NCBI GenBank assembly: GCA_965212085.1
Contig: OZ243042.1
Location: 2,480,001-2,544,000 of the forward strand
Source of the DNA: JAHRAW01 sp965212085
GTDB lineage: Bacteria > Pseudomonadota > Gammaproteobacteria > Arenicellales > Poriferihabitantaceae
Direction: 5' to 3'
DNA length: 64,000 nt
Both the position numbers and the translations under genes were made by a program. The notes beneath the pieces are model-generated. The model was not told where the DNA came from. It saw only the letters and a list, made by a program, of their open reading frames with translations, and searched no databases. Shown here one piece after another: positions 1 through 7,824 of the stretch (positions are counted from its first letter, which is position 1; the number at the start of each line of letters is the position of its first letter).

Positions 1-92
1 ACACCGCGCTGATCATTGACGGCCGGGTCGAGCACGCGCTACTGCTCGAACTGTTCACCGACGCCGGCATCGGCACTCAGATCAGCGCCTGA
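1..92 (+). CDS. argB: Acetylglutamate kinase, C-terminal end (partial)
   Basis: Only the last 29 codons are in the window. The frame beginning at base 3 reads to a TGA at 90-92. The peptide contains GRVEHALLLEL followed by FTDAGIGTQI, which matches the conserved C-terminus of acetylglutamate kinases (…HA-LLEIFTD-G-GT-I…). This is the second enzyme of arginine biosynthesis, cytosolic, phosphorylating N-acetylglutamate. The call rests on this short tail alone. The rest of the gene lies upstream of the window. Confidence 0.8.
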   Translation, partial: TALIIDGRVEHALLLELFTDAGIGTQISA

Positions 93-126
93 GCGCTGGG
101 GCGGCGCGCGGGCCGGACGCCCAACC

Positions 127-1005
127 ATGAATCCCGCCGACCAAGCCATTGACCGGGTCAGAGGCCTGCCGTGCTGGCGCGGGGCGGTGGCGCCGGTGCC
201 CCTCGGCGGTGGTTTGAGCAACCACAACTTCGTGGTGGAGGACGCCGGCGCCAAATACGTAGCGCGCATCGGCGGCGATATGCCCATGCACAACGTAATG
301 CGCTTCAACGAACAAGCCTGCGGGCGCGCCGCGGCGGCCATCGGCATCGCCCCCAAACCGGTGTACGCCGAAGCGGACGCGCTGGTCATGGAGTTTGTCG
401 AAGGCACGGTTTTCGACGCCGCCTTGGTGCGCGACAACATCGCGCGGATTCTGCAACCGCTGAAAGCATTGCATCAAGCGGGCACCCGGGCGGTGCGCGG
501 GCCGGTTCTGGGATTCTCGGTGTTTCACGTCGTGCGCCACTACCAAAAACTCCTCAACGAACGCCACTGCCGTAGCGCATCGCAACTGCCGGGCCTGATG
601 AAAATAGCCGAACAACTGGAAGCGGCGGTGGGCGCCATTGAACCCGCGCTGTGCCACAACGACCTGCTGGCCGCCAACTTCATAGACGACGGCGCGCGCA
701 TCCGCATCATTGATTGGGAACACGCCGGCTTCAACACGCCTTTGTTCGACCTCGCCAACATCGCCTCCAACAGCGTCTTCCCCGAAGAACTGGAACGGGA
801 AATGCTCGAACGCTACTACGGCGACCCGCCCGACCGGACGATGTGGCGGCGCTTCAAAGCGCTGCGCGCAGCCTCCCATCAACGCGAAGCAATGTGGAGC
901 ATGACCGCAGAAATCCATTCCGAACTCGACCAGGACTACGCCGCCTATACCGAAAAAAACCTCAACGACTTCAAGCGCGCATTTGAGGAATTCCAGGCGT
1001 TATGA
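127..1005 (+). CDS. Choline/thiamine-kinase-like phosphotransferase (APH fold)
   Basis: A 292-residue protein kinase-like-fold phosphotransferase. Near residue 180 is the catalytic loop CHNDLLAANF (Brenner motif H-N-D-x4-N). About 20 residues later comes the metal-binding IIDWEHAGF. The N-terminal glycine-rich LGGGLSNHNF is the nucleotide loop typical of choline/ethanolamine and thiamine kinases. The start at 127 is chosen because the family begins shortly before the glycine loop. An upstream extension to base 16 would overlap argB and has no family support. The likely role is ATP-dependent phosphorylation of a small alcohol substrate. The substrate cannot be told from sequence. It sits 34 bp after argB, which may be fortuitous. 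Confidence 0.75.
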   Translation: MNPADQAIDRVRGLPCWRGAVAPVPLGGGLSNHNFVVEDAGAKYVARIGGDMPMHNVMRFNEQACGRAAAAIGIAPKPVYAEADALVMEFVEGTVFDAALVRDNIARILQPLKALHQAGTRAVRGPVLGFSVFHVVRHYQKLLNERHCRSASQLPGLMKIAEQLEAAVGAIEPALCHNDLLAANFIDDGARIRIIDWEHAGFNTPLFDLANIASNSVFPEELEREMLERYYGDPPDRTMWRRFKALRAASHQREAMWSMTAEIHSELDQDYAAYTEKNLNDFKRAFEEFQAL

Positions 1006-1091
1006 AAGGCAGGCGACCGCGCCAAACCAAATTCAACTGGATACCCGCATGCGCGGGCATAACACCGAGAGCGTGGCAACAACGCTGTCGT

Positions 1092-1256
1092 CATTCCCGA
1101 GCGTTAGTGTCCGTTGCCGCGCAAGCGGCTTACGGACACTTGCGTACTCGGGAATCCAGTGCCACACGACCCCCGCCGGTTTAACCCCTGGATTCCCGAA
1201 TGCGATGAAAAATATAGTCGCTGGCGCTCCTTATTTTTCTATCGTTCGGGAATGAC
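1092..1256. repeat. Dispersed hairpin repeats A and B (copy 1)
   Basis: Between the kinase stop and convergent rlpA lie two imperfect palindromes. Element A (1092-1159) begins TCATTCCCGAGCGTTAGTGT and ends ACTCGGGAATCCAG. Its halves are inverted copies around GCCGCGCAAGCGGC. Element B (1190-1256) runs from GATTCCCGA to TCGGGAATGAC and can fold into a roughly 65-base hairpin. Both recur in many intergenic gaps of the window. They do not encode a recognisable protein. Confidence 0.85.
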
Positions 1257-1274
1257 GGGCGGGTTTTCATACTT

Positions 1275-2201
1275 TCACTGCACCACCACCGCCACCGGTC
1301 GTCCCAGCAGGGATTCGAGTTTCTGGCGGGCTGTGCGGGCTGCGGCGCGGCTTGGGAACGGCCCCACGCGGACCCGGTATAGCCACTGCTCCCCGCCCAC
1401 GAGGTTATCCACCAGCGGCGCCACTTGATAGCCGGCGCGTTGCAGCAGTTGCCGCATGGAGCGCGCATTGTCGCGCTTGGCGTAGGCGCCTACCTGAATC
1501 ACGATTTCGCCGGTGGTGTTCGCGGGGCTTGCGGTGCCGCCGTCCGCTTCCTGGGCGTCGGGGTTTATGACCCGTACTTCCACGGAACCGGTGCCGTGGC
1601 GGGCGATGTCGAGTTTGTGGGCGGCCACGTAGGAAAGGTCAATGATGCGGTCGTGCAGGAACGGCCCGCGGTCGTTGACCTTGACCACCACCGAGCGGCC
1701 GTTGTCGAGGTTGGTGACGCGCACGTAGGACGGCAGCGGCAACACCGGATGGGCCGCGGTCATGGCGAACATGTCGTAAGGCTCGCCGCTGGAGGTGCGC
1801 CGGCCCTGGAATTTGCTGCCGTACCAGGAGGCGGTGCCCCGCTGCACGAAGCCCGTGGCCGAGGCCAGGGGGCGGTAGCGCTTGCCGAGGGCGGTGTAGG
1901 GTTTGTTGCCGGTGGCGCTCAAAGGCTCGTGGCGCGGCACGGCGTCGGGGACGGAATCCGGGTCCACGGGCAAACTCGCCGGCGGCGCGTCTCCGCCGTA
2001 GTAGCCGCCGGAGGGCTTGGGCTTGGTCAGGGGGATGCCGGAGCAACCGGCGGCCAACAGCGACGTTAATACTGCCGGTAAAACCAGCGATGAGGGCCGG
2101 CAAAGGCTGCGGACAGGTACACACCGGCTGACCCGCCGGGCCAGTTCAGCCACTGCCATAACGCAGTTGACGCCGGGATTGTCGCGAGCGCGAATACTCA
2201 T
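1275..2201 (-). CDS. rlpA: RlpA-like septal lytic transglycosylase lipoprotein with SPOR domain
   Basis: A 308-residue product. A hydrophobic stretch ends in the lipobox LLAAGC (near residue 53), so it is probably an outer-membrane lipoprotein. A double-psi beta-barrel RlpA domain follows (GTASWYGSKFQGRRTSSGE, then VKVNDRGPF and RIIDLS). The C-terminus is a SPOR domain that binds denuded glycan (VIQVGAYAKRDNARSM…VGPFPS). The start at 2201 overlaps the mltB stop as ATGA. An internal ATG at residue 15 is also possible. The first ~26 codons are a diverged copy of the mltB 3' end, so the n-region before the lipobox is unusually long. It is the last gene of the wall operon. Confidence 0.9.
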   Translation of the reverse strand: MSIRARDNPGVNCVMAVAELARRVSRCVPVRSLCRPSSLVLPAVLTSLLAAGCSGIPLTKPKPSGGYYGGDAPPASLPVDPDSVPDAVPRHEPLSATGNKPYTALGKRYRPLASATGFVQRGTASWYGSKFQGRRTSSGEPYDMFAMTAAHPVLPLPSYVRVTNLDNGRSVVVKVNDRGPFLHDRIIDLSYVAAHKLDIARHGTGSVEVRVINPDAQEADGGTASPANTTGEIVIQVGAYAKRDNARSMRQLLQRAGYQVAPLVDNLVGGEQWLYRVRVGPFPSRAAARTARQKLESLLGRPVAVVVQ

Positions 2202-2271
2202 TGCCCGCGTTCCCGGCTGATCCGCCGGGCCAGTTCGGCCACGGCCATGGCGTAGTTGATGCTGGGGTTGT
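2128..2271. repeat. Tandem duplication of the mltB 3' end into the rlpA 5' end
   Basis: Bases 2128-2182 and 2217-2271 are direct copies of 55 bp that match at 46 positions by eye. The upper copy encodes the last residues of MltB (NPSINYAMAVAELARRISR). The lower copy encodes the start of the rlpA frame (NPGVNCVMAVAELARRVSR). Both are read in the same frame on the minus strand. Several of the differences fall at third codon positions. Confidence 0.9.
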
Positions 2272-3205
2272 AGCGGGTGATGGCGTGAAAGTTGTTGAAT
2301 CCGACTATGTAGCGGTAGCCGCGTTCTTTGCGGAGTCGCAGCAGCGCCATTTTTTCGCCGGCGTTGTTGGCGTCAAACTCCACGCCGGCGGCTTTGAGTT
2401 GTTCGGCGTTGAGGGTGGGTTTGCTCCGTTTGCTGACCAGTTCGGTGGCGGACTGGGGGATGCCGTTCGGCAGCGCGGCGAAAATCCCCTGCCCTGTGCG
2501 CCAGCCGCGTTGCTTGAGGTAGTTGGCGACCGAGCCGATGGCGTCCGCGGTTTCGTTGATCAGGTCGCGGCGGCCGTTTTCGTTGAGGTCAACGGCGTAG
2601 GCCTGGTAACTGGTGGGCATGAACTGGGGGATGCCCACGGCCCCGGCGAAGGAGCCGGTCACCGACCCCGGGGCGATGTTTTCGGCCCGCGCGGTGTTCA
2701 GAAAAGCCCGCAGTTCGCGGCCAAAAAAGGCGCTGCGGCGCGGATAGGCGGCGGTCAGGGTGACCAGGGAATCAAGCACCCGCTTGCGCCCCATGCGGGT
2801 TCCGAAGTGGGTTTCCACGCCGATCAGGGCGACTATCACCGCCGCCGGTACGCCGAAGCGTTGCGCGGCCTCTTGCAACGTGGCGTCGTGGCGTTTCCAC
2901 CACGCCACGCCCTTGCGGATGCGCTCGGCGTTGACGAAGCGTTGGCGGTAGCGGTGCCATGGCAACGCCTCGTACTGGCGGTCCATGGAGCGGATTACCC
3001 CCCGGTCAATGGCGGCCTCGCCGAGGACGCTTTCCAGCTGCGCGCGCGGATAGCCGTCGTCGCGCACCATCACCTCCACCAGCGTAACCAGTTCCGGGTA
3101 GGCGCGGTAGTCCAGCGCAAATGCGCTGCCGGAGCCGAAACCTGATAGTAGGAAAAAGATGAAGATACCTTTCCATAGCATTGTTTTGAAAAAGTTTTTT
3201 TTCAT
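2198..3205 (-). CDS. mltB: Membrane-bound lytic murein transglycosylase B family
   Basis: A 335-residue GH103 family enzyme that cleaves the MurNAc-GlcNAc bond with 1,6-anhydro product formation. The catalytic glutamate is in IGVETHFGTRMG (near residue 130), followed by the family block VGIPQFMPTSYQAYAVD. The N-terminus MKKNFFKTMLWKGIF and a hydrophobic run ending SAFA look like a Sec signal. No lipobox cysteine is seen, so a soluble periplasmic form is possible. Start and stop overlap rodA and rlpA by ATGA, which implies translational coupling. Its last ~20 codons are duplicated at the start of rlpA. Confidence 0.93.
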   Translation of the reverse strand: MKKNFFKTMLWKGIFIFFLLSGFGSGSAFALDYRAYPELVTLVEVMVRDDGYPRAQLESVLGEAAIDRGVIRSMDRQYEALPWHRYRQRFVNAERIRKGVAWWKRHDATLQEAAQRFGVPAAVIVALIGVETHFGTRMGRKRVLDSLVTLTAAYPRRSAFFGRELRAFLNTARAENIAPGSVTGSFAGAVGIPQFMPTSYQAYAVDLNENGRRDLINETADAIGSVANYLKQRGWRTGQGIFAALPNGIPQSATELVSKRSKPTLNAEQLKAAGVEFDANNAGEKMALLRLRKERGYRYIVGFNNFHAITRYNPSINYAMAVAELARRISRERGQ

Positions 3206-4302
3206 CGTTGATCTACGATTTTTTTGTGGCGCTGGATGCTCATCAGAATCCCCATCCCGATCATCAGGGTAACCATGGCGGAGCCGCCGTGGCTGAGCAG
3301 CGGCAGCGGCACGCCGACCACCGGCAGGATGCCCACCGCCATGCCGATGTTAACAAACACGTAAAAGAAAAAGGTGACCGACAGGCAGCCGCCCAGCAGG
3401 CGCGAGTAGGTGTCGTGGGCGTAGAACGAAATCAGCAGCCCGCGCAGGCCGATAAACAGGTACAGGCCGAGTAGCAGTAGCGCGCCGATGAAGCCGAATT
3501 CCTCAGCGAACACCGCGAAAATGAAATCGGTGCTGCGTTCCGGGATGAACTCGAGGCGCGACTGGGTGCCCGCCAGCCAGCCCTTGCCGCCGATGCCGCC
3601 GGAGCCTACGGCGATGATGGACTGGATGGTGTGATAGCCGGCGCCGAGGGGGTCGGCCCAGGGGTCGAACAGGGTCAGGATGCGGCTGCGCTGGTAGTCG
3701 TGCAGCACCAGTATCCACAACACCGGCACCGCCGCGCCCGCGGTCACCAGCACCGCGGCCACCAGTTTCCAGCCGATGCCGGCGAGGAAAATCACCATAA
3801 TCCCGGTGGCGAAGATCAAAATCGCGGTGCCGAGATCCGGCTGGGCGGTCACCAGCGCCACCGGCACCAGCACCACCAGCGCCGACAGCACGATGGCCGG
3901 CAAAGACGGCGGCAGCGGCGAACGGCTCAGTATCCACGCCACCATCATCGGCACCGCCAGCTTCATTGCCTCGGCCGGCTGGACGCGGAACACCCCCAGA
4001 TCCAGCCAGCGCTGGGCGCCCTTGCCGATAATCCCGGCCCCCAGAACCACCACCAGCAGCAGCAGGCCGATGCCGTAGAGGATGGGCGACCAGCGCACCA
4101 GCATGGCCGGCGGAATGCGCGCGAACAACAGCATCAGCAGGAAGGCGAAGCCGATGCGGGCGCCCTGCCGCCCCAGAAAATCAACGTTTTCCCCGCCGGC
4201 GCTGTACAACACCACGAGGCTGATGGCGCACAGCAGGATGATGGCGGTGAGCAGCGGCATATCCACCATCGGCGGCAGGGCGCTGCGGGTCTGACGAATC
4301 AT
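3202..4302 (-). CDS. rodA: Rod-shape SEDS glycosyltransferase RodA
   Basis: A 366-residue multi-pass inner-membrane protein of the SEDS family, the peptidoglycan polymerase that pairs with PBP2 in the elongasome. It has about ten hydrophobic segments. Typical blocks are LFDPWADPLGAGYHTIQS, SRLEFIPERSTDFIFAVFAEE and the C-terminal VGVPLPLLSHGGSAM. The start codon overlaps the mrdA stop (ATGA), and the stop overlaps mltB the same way. Length and order match mrdA-mrdB(rodA) operons of other Gammaproteobacteria. Confidence 0.95.
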   Translation of the reverse strand: MIRQTRSALPPMVDMPLLTAIILLCAISLVVLYSAGGENVDFLGRQGARIGFAFLLMLLFARIPPAMLVRWSPILYGIGLLLLVVVLGAGIIGKGAQRWLDLGVFRVQPAEAMKLAVPMMVAWILSRSPLPPSLPAIVLSALVVLVPVALVTAQPDLGTAILIFATGIMVIFLAGIGWKLVAAVLVTAGAAVPVLWILVLHDYQRSRILTLFDPWADPLGAGYHTIQSIIAVGSGGIGGKGWLAGTQSRLEFIPERSTDFIFAVFAEEFGFIGALLLLGLYLFIGLRGLLISFYAHDTYSRLLGGCLSVTFFFYVFVNIGMAVGILPVVGVPLPLLSHGGSAMVTLMIGMGILMSIQRHKKIVDQR

Positions 4303-6196
4303 TGCCCGGCTCCGGTTCCGGTTCCGGTTCCGGCCACAGCCTCAGCCGGATCCTTGAACAAGCCGAGGCGTTCCAGCAGATAGTAGTCCAGCAACTCCCT
4401 GGCGATGGGCGCCGCCGTGCCGCTACCGCTGCCGGCGTGTTCGACCACCACGGCGATGGCGATTTTGGGGTCGTCCAGCGGCGCAAAACCGAGAAACAGG
4501 GAATGATCCGCGAAGCGTTTTCCACCGTGTCTTTGTCGTAGCGCTCGTTCTGGGGAATGCTCTTGACCTGGGCGGTGCCGGTTTTGCCGGCCATCTGGTA
4601 GCGAATCCCCCGCCCGATGCGCCGCGCCGTCCCCCTGGGGCCGTGCACCACGTCGCGCATGCCGGCGATGACATAATCGTAGGCGTCGTCGCGTTTCATC
4701 CGCACCCGCCCGGCGGCTTGGGGGGCCACCGGCCGGCGCGCCCCGGTCTGCGGGTTTTCCACCCCCAGCAAAAACTGCGGCGTCACCCGCCGCCCGCGAT
4801 TGGCGAGGGTCGCGGTGACGGTCGCCAGTTGCAGCGGGGTCACCAGCATATAGCCCTGGCCGATGCCGGTAATCACGGTCTCGCCGGGATACCACGCCTG
4901 CCCGCGGGCGCGGCGTTTCCAGTCCCGGGACGGCATCAGGCCGCTGGGCTCGCCGCGCAGGTCAATGCCGGTTTTTTGGCCGAAGCCGAAGCGCGACAGG
5001 CCCTCGTGCATGCGGTCAATGCCCAGTTGCCGGGCCAGTTGGTAGAAGTACACGTCGCAGGACTGCACGATGCCGCCGCGCGCGTCTAGGCTGCCGTGGC
5101 CGCCGCGCTTCCAGTCGCGGTAGCGGTGCTTGTGGTTCGGCAAACTGTACCAGCCGGGGCAGAACACGCGCCGTTCGGGGTCAACGCCGTTTTCCAGCCC
5201 CACCAGCAGCATGAAGCCCTTGATGGTGGAGCCGGGCGCGTAGCGGCCGTACAAGGCGCGATTCAGCAGCGGGCGTTCCTCTGATGTGCGCAGGGCCGCG
5301 TAGGCTTTATTGCTGATGCCGTTGACGAACGGATTGGGGTCAAATCCGGGGGCGCCGGCGAAGGCCAGCACTTCGCCGTTTTGCGGATCCATGGCGACGA
5401 TGGCGCCTTCGTAGCCGCGCAACGCCGAGACGCTTTTGCGCTGCAGTTCAAGGTCAAGGCTGAGGTGCAGCGAGCGCCCGCTGCGCGGCGCGTTTGCATC
5501 AATGCTGCGCACCACCTTGCCGTGGGCGTTGATTTCCACGCGCTCAAAGCCGGGGCGCCCACGCAGGAGGGATTCGTACTGCTCCTCGATGCCGCTGCGG
5601 CCAATGTAGCTGAGGCCGCGATACGCCCGGCGGTCAATTTGTTTCTGGTCGTCGGCGTTGATGCGGCCCACGTAGCCAACCACGTGGGCGGTCAACTCGC
5701 CTTCGGGATAGCCGCGCTGCAACCGCGCTTGCAGTTCAACGCCGGGATAGCGGTGCTGGCGGAGCGCCACCCGCGACGCTTCTTCCTCGTTGAGGTTGGT
5801 TCGCAGGGTCAGCCATTCAAAGTGCGGCCTGCGTTTGAGCAGCCGCCGGAAGCGCACCAGGTCCTCTTCGCCGAGGGTCACCAGCCCCCCCAACTGCGCC
5901 AGCAGACGCCCCATATCCGGCACCCGTTCGGGCAGGATTTCCAGATGGTAGGCGTGGCGGTTTTGCGCCAGGAGTTGGCCGTTACGGTCGTAGATCAACC
6001 CGCGGACCGGCGGCAGGGGCGCGAAGTTGATGTGGTTTTCCAGCGCCAGGGTGGAAAAACGCTGGTGCTGGATGATTTGCACCCAGGCGAGCCGCGCCAC
6101 CAGAATCAGCGCCAGCAGCGCCAGCACGCCGACCACGTACAACAGGCGGTCACGGACGATCTGACCGTCGCGCAGGTAATCGCTGGCCGGTATCAT
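4299..6196 (-). CDS. mrdA: Penicillin-binding protein 2, with a one-base frame disruption
   Basis: Class B PBP transpeptidase that crosslinks wall strands with RodA. It has an N-terminal membrane anchor (LLYVVGVLALLALILVARLA), a dimerisation region, then a transpeptidase domain with SxxK in APGSTIKGF, SxD in SCDVYFYQ and KTG in MAGKTGTAQV. The reading frame breaks at the A4 run (TTTT, plus-strand 4518-4521). Up to there it reads …YDKDTVE. The true continuation KRFADHSLFLGFAPLDDPKI lies in the next frame and ends at 4299 with ATGA overlap to rodA. Restoring one A gives a normal full-length protein. Either a real mutation or a sequencing/assembly error is possible. The C-terminal tail holds a GGTTCC hexamer repeat (4309-4333). 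Confidence 0.9.
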
Positions 6197-6217
6197 CGGA
6201 TTATCGGGATTATCAGT

Positions 6218-6721
6218 TTAGCGCCGCACCATGCCGCTGAGCCGCCGCAGTTTGCGCAGCACGAGATATGCCAGCGGCCACAACAACGCCGTGGTCAGCG
6301 CCGCCTGCCAGTATTCAATGCGAAACTCGACGCCACGGGTGAGGTGGTGAACCCCCACCACCACGGCGATGTCAACGGCAGAAATCACCAGCACCACCGC
6401 GCATTGCCGCCACATCGGGTACAGGCGCAGCCGCCGGCAGGCGCCGGTCGCCACCAGCGCGATCAGCGCCTTGCCGAGGGCCTGCTGGCCGAACAGGGTG
6501 TACTGCATCAGGTCCAGCATCAGCCCCGTGACCCAGCCCCAGCCGACGCCGATGCAGCGGGGGGTCGCCAGGCACCAGTAAAACAACGTCAGCGTAACCC
6601 AGTCCGGGCGCGCGTATCTGGCCCATTCGGGATACGGCAGGAGGTTCAAAAAAAGCGCCACCAGCAGGGTCGCCGGGATGACCTGCCAGTACCCCGGAAG
6701 ATGGTCGCCGGGCCTATTCAT
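6218..6721 (-). CDS. mreD: Rod-shape-determining protein MreD
   Basis: A 167-residue inner-membrane protein with about five hydrophobic segments (VIPATLLVALFLNLLPYP near the start, CAVVLVISAVDIAVVVGV later). The block GLMLDLMQYTLFGQQALGKAL is a hallmark of MreD (G-x2-D…GQ-ALGK-L). The ATG at 6721 is chosen because it overlaps the mreC stop by a few bases and gives the family length. A start further upstream would add a basic sequence derived from mreC in another frame. It works with MreB and MreC to position the elongasome. Confidence 0.93.
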   Translation of the reverse strand: MNRPGDHLPGYWQVIPATLLVALFLNLLPYPEWARYARPDWVTLTLFYWCLATPRCIGVGWGWVTGLMLDLMQYTLFGQQALGKALIALVATGACRRLRLYPMWRQCAVVLVISAVDIAVVVGVHHLTRGVEFRIEYWQAALTTALLWPLAYLVLRKLRRLSGMVRR

Positions 6722-7559
6722 CGGCGTTGCCAAAGGACGCCGCCGGGGCCGCGCGGTCCACCCACAACAGCAATACTTCCCGCGCGCGCTCAACGCCGGC
6801 GAACGGCGCCGCGTCAATGCTCATAAAGGCGCGGTTGGCGTCCACCACGATCTCCCGCACCCGCGCCACCTTGTAGCCCACCGGAAAGCCGCCACCGATG
6901 CCCGAAGTTTCCAGAATATCGTCGCTGCGCACGTCCGCCTGGGCGGACAAAAACGGCACCTCGACCCGCTCCGTATCCCCCAGCCCGCGCACGATGGTGC
7001 GCAGGCCGTTGCGCTGCACCTGCACCGGCAGGGCGTGGGCGGGGTCGGTGATCAGCGTCACCACGCTGCGCCGGAAACCAAGCCCGGAGACCTGGCCGAG
7101 CACGCCTTCCGTGGTAATCACCGGCTGGCCGATGTAGATGCCGGCCTCCACACCGCGGTTGATGGCCAGCCGGTGGGTGAACGGATCAAGCCCGGTCTCG
7201 ACGATTTCGGCGAGCAGGGCCTGTTCCCCGGAACGCCGCGACAGGGATAGCAAATTCGCCAGCCGCTCGTTTTCCGCGCGCAGCGCGTCGTAGCGTTGCA
7301 GGCGGCTTTCCAGGGCCAGTTTTTCCGCTTTGAGGGCGGCGTACTCGCGGTACAGGCTGTCGTCCGGGTAGTAGGCGCCGAACCAGTCGCGGGTCGCCGC
7401 CGGCAGGCCGATCAGGGCCTGGAAAGGCAGGTTGACGACCGAAACCGCGCTGCGCACCGGCGTCAGCAGTTGGCTGCGGTGGTCAACGATCATCAACGCC
7501 GTTGAAAACACCAGCAGGAACAGGAAGCGGTACGGCCAGGTTATCTGGTTAGCAGGCAT
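6714..7559 (-). CDS. mreC: Rod-shape-determining protein MreC
   Basis: A 281-residue bitopic periplasmic protein. It has one N-terminal membrane segment (YRFLFLLVFSTALMIVD), then a coiled coil around residues 70-105 (EYAALKAEKLALESRLQRYD) and the double beta-barrel MreC core (PFTHRLAINRG, GVLGQV, VTLITDP). It bridges cytoplasmic MreB to the periplasmic wall synthases. It is followed directly by mreD. It is separated from mreB by a 265-bp gap filled with repeats, which is unusual for this operon. Confidence 0.95.
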   Translation of the reverse strand: MPANQITWPYRFLFLLVFSTALMIVDHRSQLLTPVRSAVSVVNLPFQALIGLPAATRDWFGAYYPDDSLYREYAALKAEKLALESRLQRYDALRAENERLANLLSLSRRSGEQALLAEIVETGLDPFTHRLAINRGVEAGIYIGQPVITTEGVLGQVSGLGFRRSVVTLITDPAHALPVQVQRNGLRTIVRGLGDTERVEVPFLSAQADVRSDDILETSGIGGGFPVGYKVARVREIVVDANRAFMSIDAAPFAGVERAREVLLLWVDRAAPAASFGNADE

Positions 7560-7587
7560 GGCGCGGGGCGGTGGCCCGAAAGAGGCC

Positions 7588-7771
7588 GTATAGGTTCACT
7601 GATTCGTTGATAAATTTCATTTGTATAGGTTCACCAATTCGCTGACAAATTTCATCCTGCGCCGTCATCCCGAGCGTTAGTGTCCGTTGCCGCGCAAGCG
7701 GCTCGGACACTTGCGTACTCGGGAATCCAGTCGCATTGCGGACAGGTCGCGACCTGTCCCTACGCCGCCTG
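7588..7771. repeat. D-element pair, A element and 20-bp palindrome between mreB and mreC
   Basis: Two tandem ~33-bp D elements (7588-7620 and 7622-7655, core AGGTTCACCAATTCGCTGAC) are followed by an A hairpin (7665-7730). Next is the perfect palindrome GGACAGGTCGCGACCTGTCC at 7740-7759 with the trailing CTACGCC found at other copies. The block lies inside what is normally a tight mreB-mreC junction. It could fold in the transcript between the two genes. Confidence 0.85.
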
Positions 7772-7824
7772 TCGCAGCCCTCGCCGGCGCATGCGCCGAT
7801 GAACCAAGTACAAATCCCCAAGCA

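Noticed and set aside
1190..1256. B elements as ordinary rho-independent terminators
   Set aside because: The hairpins are long and imperfect, lack a terminal U tract and also occur upstream of genes and inside a coding sequence. Termination may happen but is not their evident design.
2201..3145. Long plus-strand frames opposite mltB, rodA, mrdA, uvrB and other genes
   Set aside because: They mirror third-position GC bias of the real minus-strand genes, have no recognisable domains and are typical antisense shadows in GC-rich DNA.
4505..4530. Programmed -1 frameshift in mrdA
   Set aside because: The site GTGGAAAACGC is not a standard X-XXY-YYZ slippery heptamer and other MrdA proteins are not made this way. 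A mutation or sequence error is simpler.
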